Made by a program: the position numbers and the translations under genes
Assembly: GCF_023822065.1 (NCBI RefSeq)
Contig: NZ_CP084930.1
Location: forward strand, 3,302,001-3,366,000
Direction of reading: 5' to 3'
Source: Sphingomonas morindae
GTDB taxonomy: Bacteria > Pseudomonadota > Alphaproteobacteria > Sphingomonadales > Sphingomonadaceae
Length of the DNA: 64,000 nt
Part shown: one piece after another, positions 1 through 8,732 of the stretch
How positions within the stretch are numbered: position 1 is the first letter of the stretch
Layout of the letters: every line of letters begins with the position of its first letter
Notes under the pieces: model-generated
The model's database searches: none
Seen by the model: the letters and a program-made list of their open reading frames with translations, nothing else
Told to the model about the DNA's origin: nothing

Positions 1-478
1 CGTCGTCCGCGCCACGATCAAGGGATCGGGCGTGGTGGCGCTGGCGCAGGGCGGGCTGGGCGCCATCACCTTCTGGATCGTGGGCCTGCCGGCGGCGCTG
101 CTCTGGGGCATGCTGATGGCGATCGCGGCGCTGCTGCCGGCGGTGGGGCCGGCGATCATCTGGGCGCCGGTGGCCCTGTATCTGGGCGCGACCGGCGCGA
201 TCTGGCAGGCGCTGGTTGTGGTGGGCTCGGGCGTGCTGGTGATCGGGCTGGCGGACAATATCCTGCGCCCGATCCTGGTGGGGCGCGATACCGGCCTGCC
301 CGACTGGATGGTGCTCGTCACCACGCTCGGCGGCATCGATCTGCTCGGGCTGAGCGGTATCGTGGTGGGTCCGCTGGTCGGCGCGCTGTTCCTGACGGGA
401 TGGCGTATCCTCACCGAACAGCGCGGCGCCGAGCACCAGCCGGTGCACCTGCCCGCCGAGGGCGCCGACCCCGACTGA
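1..478 (+). CDS. AI-2E family transporter, C-terminal part (5' truncated by window)
   Basis: The reading frame is open from base 2, so the gene begins before the window. The visible ~158 residues are hydrophobic and contain several membrane segments. The opening stretch (VRATIKGSGVVALAQGG) and the IKG/GLG and PLVGALFLTGW patterns are typical of the C-terminal half of the AI-2E/PerM-type permease family. The last ~20 residues are a hydrophilic tail. The family is an inner-membrane exporter or permease of uncertain substrate; the name comes from autoinducer-2 export in E. coli, and a quorum-sensing role cannot be assumed here. It converges on the dehydrogenase gene with only 19 bp between the two stops. 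Confidence 0.85.
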   Translation, partial: VVRATIKGSGVVALAQGGLGAITFWIVGLPAALLWGMLMAIAALLPAVGPAIIWAPVALYLGATGAIWQALVVVGSGVLVIGLADNILRPILVGRDTGLPDWMVLVTTLGGIDLLGLSGIVVGPLVGALFLTGWRILTEQRGAEHQPVHLPAEGADPD

Positions 479-497
479 GCGGCGCCGGCGCCCACCC

Positions 498-1502
498 TCA
501 CCACTCGATGCCGACCTTGCCGAAATGTTCGCCGGACTGCTGATGCGCGAAGGCATCCGCCAGGAGATCCAGCGGGAAGCGCCGGTCGATCACGGGGCGG
601 ATGCCGGTGGCCTCCAGCGCGCGCACAAAATCGATCTGCATCGCCCGGCTGCCCACGATCAGCCCCTGTAGCCGCGCCTGCTTTGCCATAAGCGCGGCGG
701 TCGGCACGTCGCCCGCCACCCCGGTCAGCACGCCGATCAGCGCGATATGGCCATCCACGCGCACCGCGGTGATCGATTGGGCGAGCGTCGCCGGGCCGCC
801 GACCTCGACGACATGATCCACGCCGCCGCCGCTCCACTCGGCCACCGCCGCGCCCCATTCTGGGTGGCGGCGATAGTTGATCGTCCATTCGGCGCCCAGC
901 GCGCGCGCCTGTTCGAGCTTGGCGTCGGAGGAGGAGGTGATCGCCACCCGCGCGCCCATGGCGCGGGCGAGCTGAAGCGCCCAGATCGATACGCCGCCGG
1001 TGCCGAGCAGCAGCACCGTGTCGCCCGGCTTGAGCCCGCCTTCCACCACCAGCGCGCGCCAGGCGGTGAGGCCGGCGGTGGTGATGGTCGCCGCCTCGAC
1101 CGCGTCATAGCCCTTCGGCGCGCGGGTGAAGGCGTCGGCGGGACGCACCGCGAACTCGGCCGCGAAGCCGTCCACGCCGTCGCCTGGCGTGTGCGCGAAA
1201 TCGGGGATGTGCGGCGGCCCGTCCTGCCAGGGCGGGAAGAAGCAGGACACCACCAGATCGCCCGGCGCCAGCGCGGTCACGCCCTCGCCCACCGCCTCGA
1301 CGATCCCGGCGCCGTCCGCCAGGGGCACGCGGCCATCGGCGCTCGGCATATTGCCCGTAACGATGCCGAGATCATGATAGTTGAGCGAGCTGCCATGCAG
1401 CGCGACGCGGATCATGCCCGGCCCCGGCGCGCCCGGATCGAGGCGCTCCTCCATCGTCAGCCGGTCCAGCCCACCCGGGGCCTTCAGCGCCATCACCTTC
1501 AT
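498..1502 (-). CDS. Zinc-independent NAD(P)-dependent alcohol dehydrogenase / quinone oxidoreductase-like protein (MDR family)
   Basis: A 334-residue medium-chain dehydrogenase/reductase. The GroES-like N-terminal domain (about residues 1-125) is followed by a Rossmann domain with the nucleotide-binding signature LLLGTGGVSIWALQLA. The usual catalytic-zinc GHE motif is absent (DGAGIVEAVG in its place), and there is no structural four-cysteine loop. This points to the quinone-oxidoreductase-like branch that reduces enones or quinones with NAD(P)H. The start at 1502 is preferred over the longer ORF start at 1544 because GGAGG lies 6 bases upstream and the family start MKVMALK aligns there. It is a single-gene unit. 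The substrate cannot be told from sequence. Confidence 0.85.
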   Translation of the reverse strand: MKVMALKAPGGLDRLTMEERLDPGAPGPGMIRVALHGSSLNYHDLGIVTGNMPSADGRVPLADGAGIVEAVGEGVTALAPGDLVVSCFFPPWQDGPPHIPDFAHTPGDGVDGFAAEFAVRPADAFTRAPKGYDAVEAATITTAGLTAWRALVVEGGLKPGDTVLLLGTGGVSIWALQLARAMGARVAITSSSDAKLEQARALGAEWTINYRRHPEWGAAVAEWSGGGVDHVVEVGGPATLAQSITAVRVDGHIALIGVLTGVAGDVPTAALMAKQARLQGLIVGSRAMQIDFVRALEATGIRPVIDRRFPLDLLADAFAHQQSGEHFGKVGIEW

Positions 1503-1622
1503 CGTCGCCTCCATTCTAGCCCGCCGCCAACGCGCGGGAGCCATGATCCTCTCCCTTGCGCCTGTGACCGGCTAAGACTTTGAGGCCCGCGCCTTTTTCG
1601 ATCCGGCGCCGGAGCGGGCCGG

Positions 1623-2759
1623 TCAGCCGCGGCGCGGCAGCAGGCGCGCGGCGAGCCAGCGCCGCGCCGGCTCGTCATAAAGCTTGAGGCAGGCATAGGC
1701 GAAGAGCAGCGCCGCCACGAAGGTGGCCACCCCCACCAGCGCGCCCTGGGCGGGCGGGATCTTCCGGTCCACCACCCAGCCGGTGAAGATGTAGATCAGC
1801 GGATAATGGGTAATGTAGAGCGGATAGGAGAGCCGGCCGAAAAAGCGCGCCAGCCGGATCGAGGGGCCGTCCACCGCCTGCTCCCCCGCGCCGATCGCGA
1901 CGATCACCGGGAAGAGCAGGATGATGCAGGCGGATTCGTACAGGCCGTTCACCCATAGCCGCTCCGGTCCGCCCATGCGGGGCAGCGCCAGCGCCAGCAC
2001 CAGCAGCGCGCTGCTGACCGCGAAGCTGTGCGGCACGCGGATGCGCCCGCCGATCCGCATCAGCAGCACGCCCGCGAAGAAGGGAAAGAGCACGCGGCTG
2101 AGGCCGATGCGGATGCCCGTCGAATCCAGTGCCCAGCCGCCGATCACATCGCCGCGCGGCCCCCAGACAAGAAGATGGACGAGCGCGGCGCCGAACAGCG
2201 CCACCAGCAGCGCCAGCGCGCCGTTGGGCAGGCGGCGCAGGCCCAGCGCGTAGAGCGCGTTGGCGACATATTCGTAGAAGAGCGACCAGGCCGGCCCGTT
2301 GAGCGGATAGATCTCGTCCCAGCCGCGCAGATCGGCGCTCTTGGGCAGCGGGATCATCAGGCAGCCGAGCAGCATCACCAGCAGCACATAGGCCGGCGTC
2401 GCCGTGCCGGCCTTGGGATAGATGGAATAATGCTGGAAGGCGAAGAGCGCCGCGCCGAACAGGCTGCCCACCACCACCATCGGCTGGAGCCGCACCACGC
2501 GGCGCAGGAAGAAACCGCCGACCGACAGCCGATCCCACCGGTCGTCATAGGCATAGGCCAGCACGAAGCCGGACAGGAGGAAGAAGAAGTCCACGGCCAT
2601 GTAGCCATGGTTGATGATCTGCTTCTGCGGATCGTTGGCGGCATAGGCCTCGAACAGGTGGAAGGCCACCACCATCAGCGACGCGACCCCGCGCAGACCA
2701 TCGAGCAGGACGAAGTGGCTTTTCGGGGGGCCGGCGACGGGGGGGAGCGGATCGGTCAT
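1623..2759 (-). CDS. Acyltransferase family 3 (OafA/YrhL-like) membrane protein
   Basis: A 378-residue polytopic membrane protein of the acyltransferase-3 family, which transfers acetyl or other acyl groups to surface carbohydrates across the inner membrane. The N-terminus carries the family signature LLDGLRGVASLMVVAFHLFE, with the conserved R-G and the candidate catalytic His, followed by GYMAVDFFFLLSGFVLAYAY. Roughly ten hydrophobic segments follow. It lies downstream of the TonB receptor (90 bp gap) on the same strand, with a strong GC hairpin between them, so it may have its own transcript. Its acceptor is unknown; O-antigen, exopolysaccharide or a glycolipid are the usual ones. Confidence 0.88.
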   Translation of the reverse strand: MTDPLPPVAGPPKSHFVLLDGLRGVASLMVVAFHLFEAYAANDPQKQIINHGYMAVDFFFLLSGFVLAYAYDDRWDRLSVGGFFLRRVVRLQPMVVVGSLFGAALFAFQHYSIYPKAGTATPAYVLLVMLLGCLMIPLPKSADLRGWDEIYPLNGPAWSLFYEYVANALYALGLRRLPNGALALLVALFGAALVHLLVWGPRGDVIGGWALDSTGIRIGLSRVLFPFFAGVLLMRIGGRIRVPHSFAVSSALLVLALALPRMGGPERLWVNGLYESACIILLFPVIVAIGAGEQAVDGPSIRLARFFGRLSYPLYITHYPLIYIFTGWVVDRKIPPAQGALVGVATFVAALLFAYACLKLYDEPARRWLAARLLPRRG

Positions 2760-2817
2760 GCGGCCTGTCTGTGCCGGGTGCGGCCAGGGGTGGCAAGACC
2801 CGCCCCGCCCGCGCGCC

Positions 2818-2837
2818 CCCGGGGCACGCGCCCCGGG
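2818..2837 (-). terminator. GC-rich hairpin behind the first TonB receptor gene
   Basis: A perfect 8-bp stem (CCCGGGGC / GCCCCGGG) with a 4-base ACGC loop lies 13 bases beyond the receptor stop codon on the minus strand. No U-tract follows, so it could be a terminator, an mRNA-stabilising stem, or neither. Confidence 0.4.
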
Positions 2838-2849
2838 AGCGGCCTGTGA

Positions 2850-5800
2850 TCAGAAGCGCGTCGTCGCCGAGATCGCGATCTGGCGGCCGAGCGAGTCGTA
2901 CCGCTGCGGGAAGGTGTTGGCGTAGGAGAGGCTGTAGCCGTAGGAATTCGGCACCAGCGGCGGCTTGCGGTCGAACAGATTGTTCGCCGCGATCTGGATC
3001 GAATAGCCCTTCTTGAAGTGAATCCCGAGCGCGAGATCGAAATAATCGTAGGACGGGATGCGATAGTAGCTGCTCCGCGCCGTATCCGCCGTTCCGCCCA
3101 GCGCCGGATCGTTCGAGTTGCTCACGTTCGTCATCGAACTCAGATGGCGCCAGTTGAACGACGCGCTGAAGAGCTGGTCGCGCGTGGTGTAGGTGGTGCG
3201 GAGGCTGTGCGTCCATTTCGGGATGAGCTGGCCGCAGCTGCCGCCATAATAGCCGGCGCAATTGTAGCGCGGCAGGATCGGCGAATCCTGCCCGCCGGCG
3301 AGCGTGGTGAGCGAGCCCGAAAAGTCGAAGTCGAGCCGGCCCAGCTCGCGCAGCCGCAGCGTATATTGGCCCTGCAGATCCCAGCCATAGGATTTGCTCT
3401 TGTAGTAATTGGTCGTGCCCTGGCGGATGAAGCCCGTGCCCGGATTGCTCGCCGGATCGCTGTACAGCGTGCCATCGGGATTGCGGACGAACATGTCGCA
3501 GAAAAAGGCACTACCGGTGGCCGCGCAGCCATTGGAGAAATAGCTGGTGTCGTTGTAGCCGATCGAATCGTTCAGATCGATCATGAAGCGATCCACCGAG
3601 ACGCTCAGCCCCGGCAGGAAGCGCGGCCGCAGCACGACGCCGAACGTCTTGGTATACGCCGTTTCCGGATTCACCGTGAAGCCGCCGCTGCGATAGGTGC
3701 AGCCGACATCGGTGGGACAGAGCAGGGTCGGGCTGCCATAAAGATTGGCGGCGAGCCCCGTCGCCGCGCAGGCCGCCGCCGACGCCGCCGGCGCGCCATA
3801 GACGTTGGACTGCTGGCCCGTGCGCGGATCGACCGTGGTGCCGACGATGCTGGGCGCGCAGATATCGTTGTAGGTGTTGGTGATGCGGCCATAGCCGATA
3901 TTCTTGCCCTGGAACGCTTCCACCACCGTGGGCGCGCGCTGCGCGCGGTTGATCGAGGCGCGGAAGGTGATGTCGCGCACCGGCGCCCACAGGGCCTCGG
4001 CCTTCCAGGTCGAGAATGTGTCGGGATTGCTACTATATTTGGAGGCGCGATAGGCGCCGTTCACCTGGAGCAGCTCGGCATAGGGGCGATGTTCGATGAT
4101 CGGCGCCTGCACCTCGAGCCCGCCCTCCCAGGCGTGCTGCGCAAGGCTCTGGTTGCTGCCCCCCGCCAGCGCGATCCAGTTCTGGTCGACAAAGCTTTGC
4201 AGCGAATCCCGGCGATATTCGCCGGTCAGCGCGACGGCGACACCCTGCTCGGCCCAGGGGCTCTTGATGCCATAGGTGCCGAGATCGCCCTGCACCGTGG
4301 CGAGCACGTCGTACAGCTTGTTGACGGTGATCTGGTGGCCATAGGTGCCGTTCAGGATATAATCGAACAGCGCCTGGTTGTTGGTGCTGGAATAGGCGCT
4401 GAAGGGATCCAGCGGCACGCAGCCATTGGCGGTGTCGTTGACGCAGCTGATCGTGCCGTTGGTGCTGACGCTGTTCAGCGCGTTGTTGATGCGGTCGATG
4501 CTCGGGCGCGCCCAGGCATATTCCTGACGGTTGCGCGCATAGACGCCGCCCACGTCATAGCGCCAGCCCTTGGCGAATTCGCCCCGCACGCCGCTCGATA
4601 TGCGCAGGCCGTTGTTGAGATAGCGATCCTCCTGGTCGCGCACGCCGGTGAGGCGGTAGCGCAGATCGACGGGCACGGTGGTGGCGGTGCCGGCGGCCGC
4701 CCCGCAAATGGCCTGTGCCTGGCTGGCGGAGAGATAGGGATTGTTGCAGCCGACCGAATAGACGCCGTTGGTGTAGTTGGCGGAACTCAGGATCCGCGCC
4801 GGGAAGTAGTTCTGCGACTTGTCGCGGAACCACATGACGTTGGAATAAAGCTCGGCGGCGTCCGAGATCTTGAACGAGGCGAAGCTGCCCGCATTCCAGC
4901 GCTCGTCGGCGCGCTGGAAGGAGATGGTGCTGTAATAATTGTCCGCCAGCGCGTCCGAATAGGGCACGAAGCCGCGGCTGCCATCGGGATTGTTGATGAA
5001 GCCCGCGCCGGCGTTCGGCCCGGCCTGCGGCGAGACATAGCCGGTGGCGGTGTACATGGTGGTGGAGCAGCCGAGCGGCCCGTCTTTCACCGTCTGCGTC
5101 AGATTGCAGCCCGAGGTCTCGCGCGCGGAGAGCGGCACATATTGGATCTTGCGATAATCGACATAGGCCGAGATGTGGAAGCGGTCGTCCAGCAGCTTCT
5201 TGCCGACCGTCAGCGTCAGATCGGAGCGGCCGCCATCGGCGGTGTCGCCACGCGCCGGCTGCGCGAAGCCATATTGGCTGGCGACCTGCGAGACGAGGCC
5301 GGGCGAGTTCTTGTGCGCGTAGAAATTATAGTTGCCGTCGATCCTGATGCCCTGGAAATCATCGTCCATCACGAAGTTGACGACGCCCGCGATCGCGTCC
5401 GATCCATAGACGGCGGAGGCGCCGCCGGTCAGCACGTCGATCCGCTTCAGCAGCGTGGTGGGGATCATGTTGACGTCTTCGCCATTCATCGATCCCAGGC
5501 GCTTGCCGTCGACCAGCACGAGCGTGCGCTCGAAGCCGAGGTTGCGCAGCTTGATCCGCTGTCGTCCGTCCGAATCCTGATAGTTTTGCTGGCTGTCCGG
5601 CGCGATCTGCGGCACGCGGTTGAGCACATCCTCGACGTTGACGGCGGCCTGCGCCCGGATCGCCTCCGATGTCACCGAGGTGATCGGCGCGGCGGCGGTG
5701 GCGTTGGGTCGCGTGATGCGCGAGCCGGTGACGACGATCGATCCCGCGTCATTGCTGTCGCTGACGCCGCGCGCCTGGCTGGTGGCGCCCTCGGGCGCGA

Positions 5801-5903
5801 TCGGCGCGCCGCTGGGATTGGACTGGCCCTGGGCCAGCGCCGGCGCGGCCATGACGGTGGAAACGCATACGCCGGCAAGCAACATGGTTTTGGTACGCAG
5901 CAT
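2850..5903 (-). CDS. TonB-dependent receptor
   Basis: A 1017-residue outer-membrane receptor for TonB-energised uptake. The signal peptide is clear (MLRTKTMLLAGVCVSTVMA, cleavage after PALAQ). A short TonB-box-like stretch (SIVVTGSRI) precedes the plug domain at about residues 65-180, with the typical VEDVLNRVPQIAP, LVLVDGKRLG and GGASAVYGSDAIAGVVNF blocks. The remainder is a long beta-barrel ending in aromatic ATTRF, as expected for BAM recognition. No secretin/STN signalling domain is present, so it is unlikely to signal to an anti-sigma factor. AAGGGGG lies just upstream of the start. The ligand is unknown. A long inverted repeat lies 150 bp upstream. It could serve the neighbouring glycan locus, but this is not shown. 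Confidence 0.93.
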   Translation of the reverse strand: MLRTKTMLLAGVCVSTVMAAPALAQGQSNPSGAPIAPEGATSQARGVSDSNDAGSIVVTGSRITRPNATAAAPITSVTSEAIRAQAAVNVEDVLNRVPQIAPDSQQNYQDSDGRQRIKLRNLGFERTLVLVDGKRLGSMNGEDVNMIPTTLLKRIDVLTGGASAVYGSDAIAGVVNFVMDDDFQGIRIDGNYNFYAHKNSPGLVSQVASQYGFAQPARGDTADGGRSDLTLTVGKKLLDDRFHISAYVDYRKIQYVPLSARETSGCNLTQTVKDGPLGCSTTMYTATGYVSPQAGPNAGAGFINNPDGSRGFVPYSDALADNYYSTISFQRADERWNAGSFASFKISDAAELYSNVMWFRDKSQNYFPARILSSANYTNGVYSVGCNNPYLSASQAQAICGAAAGTATTVPVDLRYRLTGVRDQEDRYLNNGLRISSGVRGEFAKGWRYDVGGVYARNRQEYAWARPSIDRINNALNSVSTNGTISCVNDTANGCVPLDPFSAYSSTNNQALFDYILNGTYGHQITVNKLYDVLATVQGDLGTYGIKSPWAEQGVAVALTGEYRRDSLQSFVDQNWIALAGGSNQSLAQHAWEGGLEVQAPIIEHRPYAELLQVNGAYRASKYSSNPDTFSTWKAEALWAPVRDITFRASINRAQRAPTVVEAFQGKNIGYGRITNTYNDICAPSIVGTTVDPRTGQQSNVYGAPAASAAACAATGLAANLYGSPTLLCPTDVGCTYRSGGFTVNPETAYTKTFGVVLRPRFLPGLSVSVDRFMIDLNDSIGYNDTSYFSNGCAATGSAFFCDMFVRNPDGTLYSDPASNPGTGFIRQGTTNYYKSKSYGWDLQGQYTLRLRELGRLDFDFSGSLTTLAGGQDSPILPRYNCAGYYGGSCGQLIPKWTHSLRTTYTTRDQLFSASFNWRHLSSMTNVSNSNDPALGGTADTARSSYYRIPSYDYFDLALGIHFKKGYSIQIAANNLFDRKPPLVPNSYGYSLSYANTFPQRYDSLGRQIAISATTRF

Positions 5904-6054
5904 ACTGGGCCCCCTTCTAACCCTGAGAACCGATCACACGCGGCACGGCCTTGCGGTGCCCCGAGATGAGCGCGCCGCCCTAACCGGGCGGTGTCGATTG
6001 GCGGCGGTGCCGGAGCATCGCCGCGCCACGAGTTTGTCACAGGAATAGGCCCAG

Positions 6055-6083
6055 TTCAATACAAAGGCTTGATTGGTATTGAA
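6055..6083. promoter_or_regulatory. Inverted repeat TTCAATAC-N13-GTATTGAA upstream of the TonB receptor
   Basis: The arms are perfect over 8 bp and separated by 13 bases, in the 252-bp gap between the receptor and the SDR gene, about 150 bp before the receptor start. The half-site contains ATTGGTATTG, which resembles operators of GntR/FadR-type regulators. It is a candidate operator for the receptor. The rest of this gap shows no ORF of interest. Confidence 0.4.
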
Positions 6084-6155
6084 AGAAAGCTGCGCGACGT
6101 GGATTTCCGCCACGTGCCGCCGCCGCCAAGCCATGGCCCGCGGCGGCGCGCGCGA

Positions 6156-7043
6156 TCAGGAGGCGCCGTGCGCGCTGTCGCCGCCGGTCACGCCGAAGGT
6201 GCCGCCACTGATCATCCGCGCGGCATCGGAGGCGAGGAAGACGACCATCGGCGCGACATCCTCCGGATCGATCCAGGGCACGCCGAGCGGGGTCTTGGCG
6301 AGCATCGACTCGCGGGCGGTCGCTTCGTCTTGCGCGGGATTGCCGCTCGGCGTCTTGCCGCTCTCCTGGATCGCCTGGGCATAGCGATCCTCATGGCGCG
6401 TCAGCACCGTGTCGATCAGGCCGGGGATCAGCGCGTTGACGGTGATGCCATGGGCGCCGAACTCGAGCGCGGCGGATTTCACCACGCCGATCAGGCCCCA
6501 TTTGGAGCCCGAATAGGCCGCGCCGAACTTGGTCCCATGTTGGCCTTGCGTGGAGCTGGTGACGATGATGCGCCCCTGCCGCGTCTTCTCGGCCCGCGTC
6601 TTGATCAGCGGTGCGAAGGCGCGCAGCACATTCATCGTGCCGGTGAGATTGACGTCGATCTGATCGTGCCAATCCGCATCCTCCATCTCGAGGATCGGAC
6701 GGAAGGCCTGGATGCCGGCATTGGCGAAGAGGATGTCGCAGCCCCCGTATTCGGCGCGCACCTGATCGGCGGCGGCGCGCAGTGCGCCGAGATCGCGCTG
6801 ATCGAGCTGGATCGCCAGCCAGCGTCGTCCCGCCGCCGCCACCGCCGCGCCGGTCGCCTCCAGGTCCGCCGGTCGGGCGGGGGCGAAATCCAAAATGGCG
6901 CTGACCGGGCCGGCGATGTCGATCCCGACAATGTCGGCGCCGGCCTGCGCCAGCGCGACCGCCGCCGCGCGGCCGATGCCGCGTGCCGCGCCCGTCACCA
7001 CCGCCACCTTGCCCGACAGCGCCGCCGCCGCCGCGCCGCTCAT
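6156..7043 (-). CDS. SDR family NAD(P)-dependent oxidoreductase
   Basis: A 295-residue classical short-chain dehydrogenase. The cofactor motif is TGAARGIG near the N-terminus, followed by the structural NAG motif (FANAGIQ), the catalytic Ser (VTSSTQGQ) and YSGSK giving the Y-x3-K pair. The insertion after the second strand (ILDFAPARPADLEATG) and the long C-terminal half with DEATARESMLAKTPLGVPW resemble the carveol-dehydrogenase / mycofactocin-associated SDR branch; the cofactor preference is not decided here. The start at 7043 is chosen because GGGAG lies about 8 bases upstream and the N-terminus fits the family. The longer in-frame ORF adds only low-complexity sequence. It stands alone, reading toward the TonB receptor gene. 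Confidence 0.88.
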   Translation of the reverse strand: MSGAAAAALSGKVAVVTGAARGIGRAAAVALAQAGADIVGIDIAGPVSAILDFAPARPADLEATGAAVAAAGRRWLAIQLDQRDLGALRAAADQVRAEYGGCDILFANAGIQAFRPILEMEDADWHDQIDVNLTGTMNVLRAFAPLIKTRAEKTRQGRIIVTSSTQGQHGTKFGAAYSGSKWGLIGVVKSAALEFGAHGITVNALIPGLIDTVLTRHEDRYAQAIQESGKTPSGNPAQDEATARESMLAKTPLGVPWIDPEDVAPMVVFLASDAARMISGGTFGVTGGDSAHGAS

Positions 7044-7215
7044 GCGCCCCGCTCCCGGCCGGGCGCATGATCCCTTTGTGCATCGCTTCGCATCGCCTGC
7101 TCCTGTCCCACGCGCGCATCGTGCCGCGCGAGGGTCGGAACAAGCGGCGGCCGCCCGGCTTTCCGCCTCGGCTGCGCCCGGCGGGCCAGGATGGTGCAGC
7201 GCTGCGGCGACACCC

Positions 7216-7236
7216 GGGCGGCGGCGACGGCCGCCC
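7216..7236 (-). terminator. Hairpin after the GH43 gene
   Basis: A 7-bp stem (GGGCGGC / GCCGCCC) with a 7-base loop lies 13 bases beyond the GH43 stop on the minus strand. It has no U-run. It may end the TonB receptor-GH43 transcript. Confidence 0.35.
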
Positions 7237-7248
7237 GCCCGCCCCGCC

Positions 7249-8697
7249 TTACAGGCCGCGCAACTCCCAGCGCCCGGCCTCGCTCTTCGGATCGAAGCGC
7301 GCCAGCGTCGGCGTGCTGGCGCCGGCCGCCACCAGCGCGAGCGGCGCCGCGCCGCGCGCCTGGCGCGGCATGATGCGATAGCGGCCATCGGTGAGCTGAT
7401 CGATCCGCCACAGCTGCGCCGGGGCGCCGGTGAAGGCGGGCACGGTCGTCACCTCCCCCGCCTCGGTCGCCGCGAGCGCGCGATCGGTGCCGGCGATCAG
7501 GATGCGGTAATAGGGCGCGCCAAAGGCGCCGCCGGCCTCGGGCACGGGCTCGATCCGCCAGCGCTGGTGCGGCCGCACCATGAAATCGCCGAGATCGACC
7601 GGCGCCGCGCCCTTGGGCCAGGTCGCTTCATTGTCCGCCAGGCTCTGATTGGGCAGCGGGGCGACGGGCGCGTCGGGCGGCGCGAAGAAGCTGCGGCGCA
7701 CATCGAAGGGGATGCGCACCGCGTCCACCGCCAGCTCGAGCGCGCCACCGCTGCGCGCGGAGCGGATCTCGTAGCTGCCGGCCTTCACCGTCTCGCCGGC
7801 CACGGGCCAGCCATCCTGCCAGAGCAGCGGCTCGATGCCGAGCACGCTGCGCCCGCTGCGATCCATATCGGCCTCATAGTGCAGCGACATTTTCTCGACG
7901 CCATCGCCCAGATCGAGCAGGCCGAAATGACCGGCGCCGATGGAGCGGCCGTGCGCGCCGATCACCAGCGTGCCGCCGCCGCGCAGCAGCGGCACGCCCA
8001 TGCGATCCACATAGGGGCCGGTCGGCGCGCGCGATCGGCCGACGCGGATATTGTAGGTGGAATTGGGCCCGTCGCAGCAGGTGCCGTGCGTGCCGAGCAG
8101 ATAATACCAGCCGTCGCGGTAGAGCAGCGCGGTTGCCTCCATATCGATCGCAACATTGACGGGCTGGTTGCCGAGCTTGCGCGCGCCCGTCGCCGGATCC
8201 AGCTCCACCATCCGGATGAAGCCGAAATAGGTGCCATAGCTCAGCCACAAATGGCCATCGGCGAGGAGGAAGGCGGGGTCGATCGCGTCGCAATCCTCGA
8301 TCCCGTCGCTGCGCGCCACGGTGCCGACCTCGTGATAGCCGAAATCGGGCGCGGCGGGATCCAGGCTCTTGGTCCACATCACCTTGATGTCGCTCGCATG
8401 GCCTCCGTTCATGCCGCCGCCGCCCACGGCATAGGCGACATAATAGCGATCGCCGATATGGATCACGTCGGGGGCGACGCCGCCGCCGGGGCGCACCCCG
8501 CCGGGCTGCCAGGTCCAGCCATCCTCCGAGACGAGCCCGCCCTTGCCGGTGCCAAAGGTCCAGTAGCGGCCGTTGGAGAAGGCGATCGTCGAGGGATCGT
8601 GGATGAAGGGCCGGCCGGCGAGCTGGGCCGTCGCCGGACCGGGCAGCGCCAGCAGCGCGGCGAGGCCGGCGGTGAGAAGGGCGGAACAGCGCATCAT
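7249..8697 (-). CDS. Secreted glycoside hydrolase family 43 protein (arabinanase/arabinofuranosidase-like)
   Basis: A 482-residue exported protein. The signal peptide is MMRCSALLTAGLAALLALPG, ending near ATAQ. The five-bladed propeller of GH43 follows: FIHDPSTIAFSNGRYWTFGT carries the first catalytic Asp, DAIDPAFLLADG the middle Asp, and DMEATALLYRDGWYYLL the Glu region. The C-terminal ~130 residues are extra and resemble a ricin-type or RICIN-like lectin repeat (APYYRILIAGT, QLWRIDQLTDGRYRIMPR). Known GH43 activities include endo-arabinanase, arabinofuranosidase and xylosidase. Arabinan or arabinoxylan is the best guess, given GH51 and GH127 nearby. It is the last gene of the leftward polysaccharide operon. 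GGAG lies directly before the tandem ATG start. Confidence 0.88.
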   Translation of the reverse strand: MMRCSALLTAGLAALLALPGPATAQLAGRPFIHDPSTIAFSNGRYWTFGTGKGGLVSEDGWTWQPGGVRPGGGVAPDVIHIGDRYYVAYAVGGGGMNGGHASDIKVMWTKSLDPAAPDFGYHEVGTVARSDGIEDCDAIDPAFLLADGHLWLSYGTYFGFIRMVELDPATGARKLGNQPVNVAIDMEATALLYRDGWYYLLGTHGTCCDGPNSTYNIRVGRSRAPTGPYVDRMGVPLLRGGGTLVIGAHGRSIGAGHFGLLDLGDGVEKMSLHYEADMDRSGRSVLGIEPLLWQDGWPVAGETVKAGSYEIRSARSGGALELAVDAVRIPFDVRRSFFAPPDAPVAPLPNQSLADNEATWPKGAAPVDLGDFMVRPHQRWRIEPVPEAGGAFGAPYYRILIAGTDRALAATEAGEVTTVPAFTGAPAQLWRIDQLTDGRYRIMPRQARGAAPLALVAAGASTPTLARFDPKSEAGRWELRGL

Positions 8698-8732
8698 GTC
8701 TCCGGGGTCAGGAGGAAGGCGGGATGGGCGGC

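Noticed and set aside
3018-5969. 983-residue ORF antisense to the first TonB receptor gene
   Set aside because: Low-complexity Arg/Ala/Gly/Ile composition and no domain; it is the usual shadow frame in GC-rich coding DNA. The receptor on the other strand has a signal peptide, plug and barrel.
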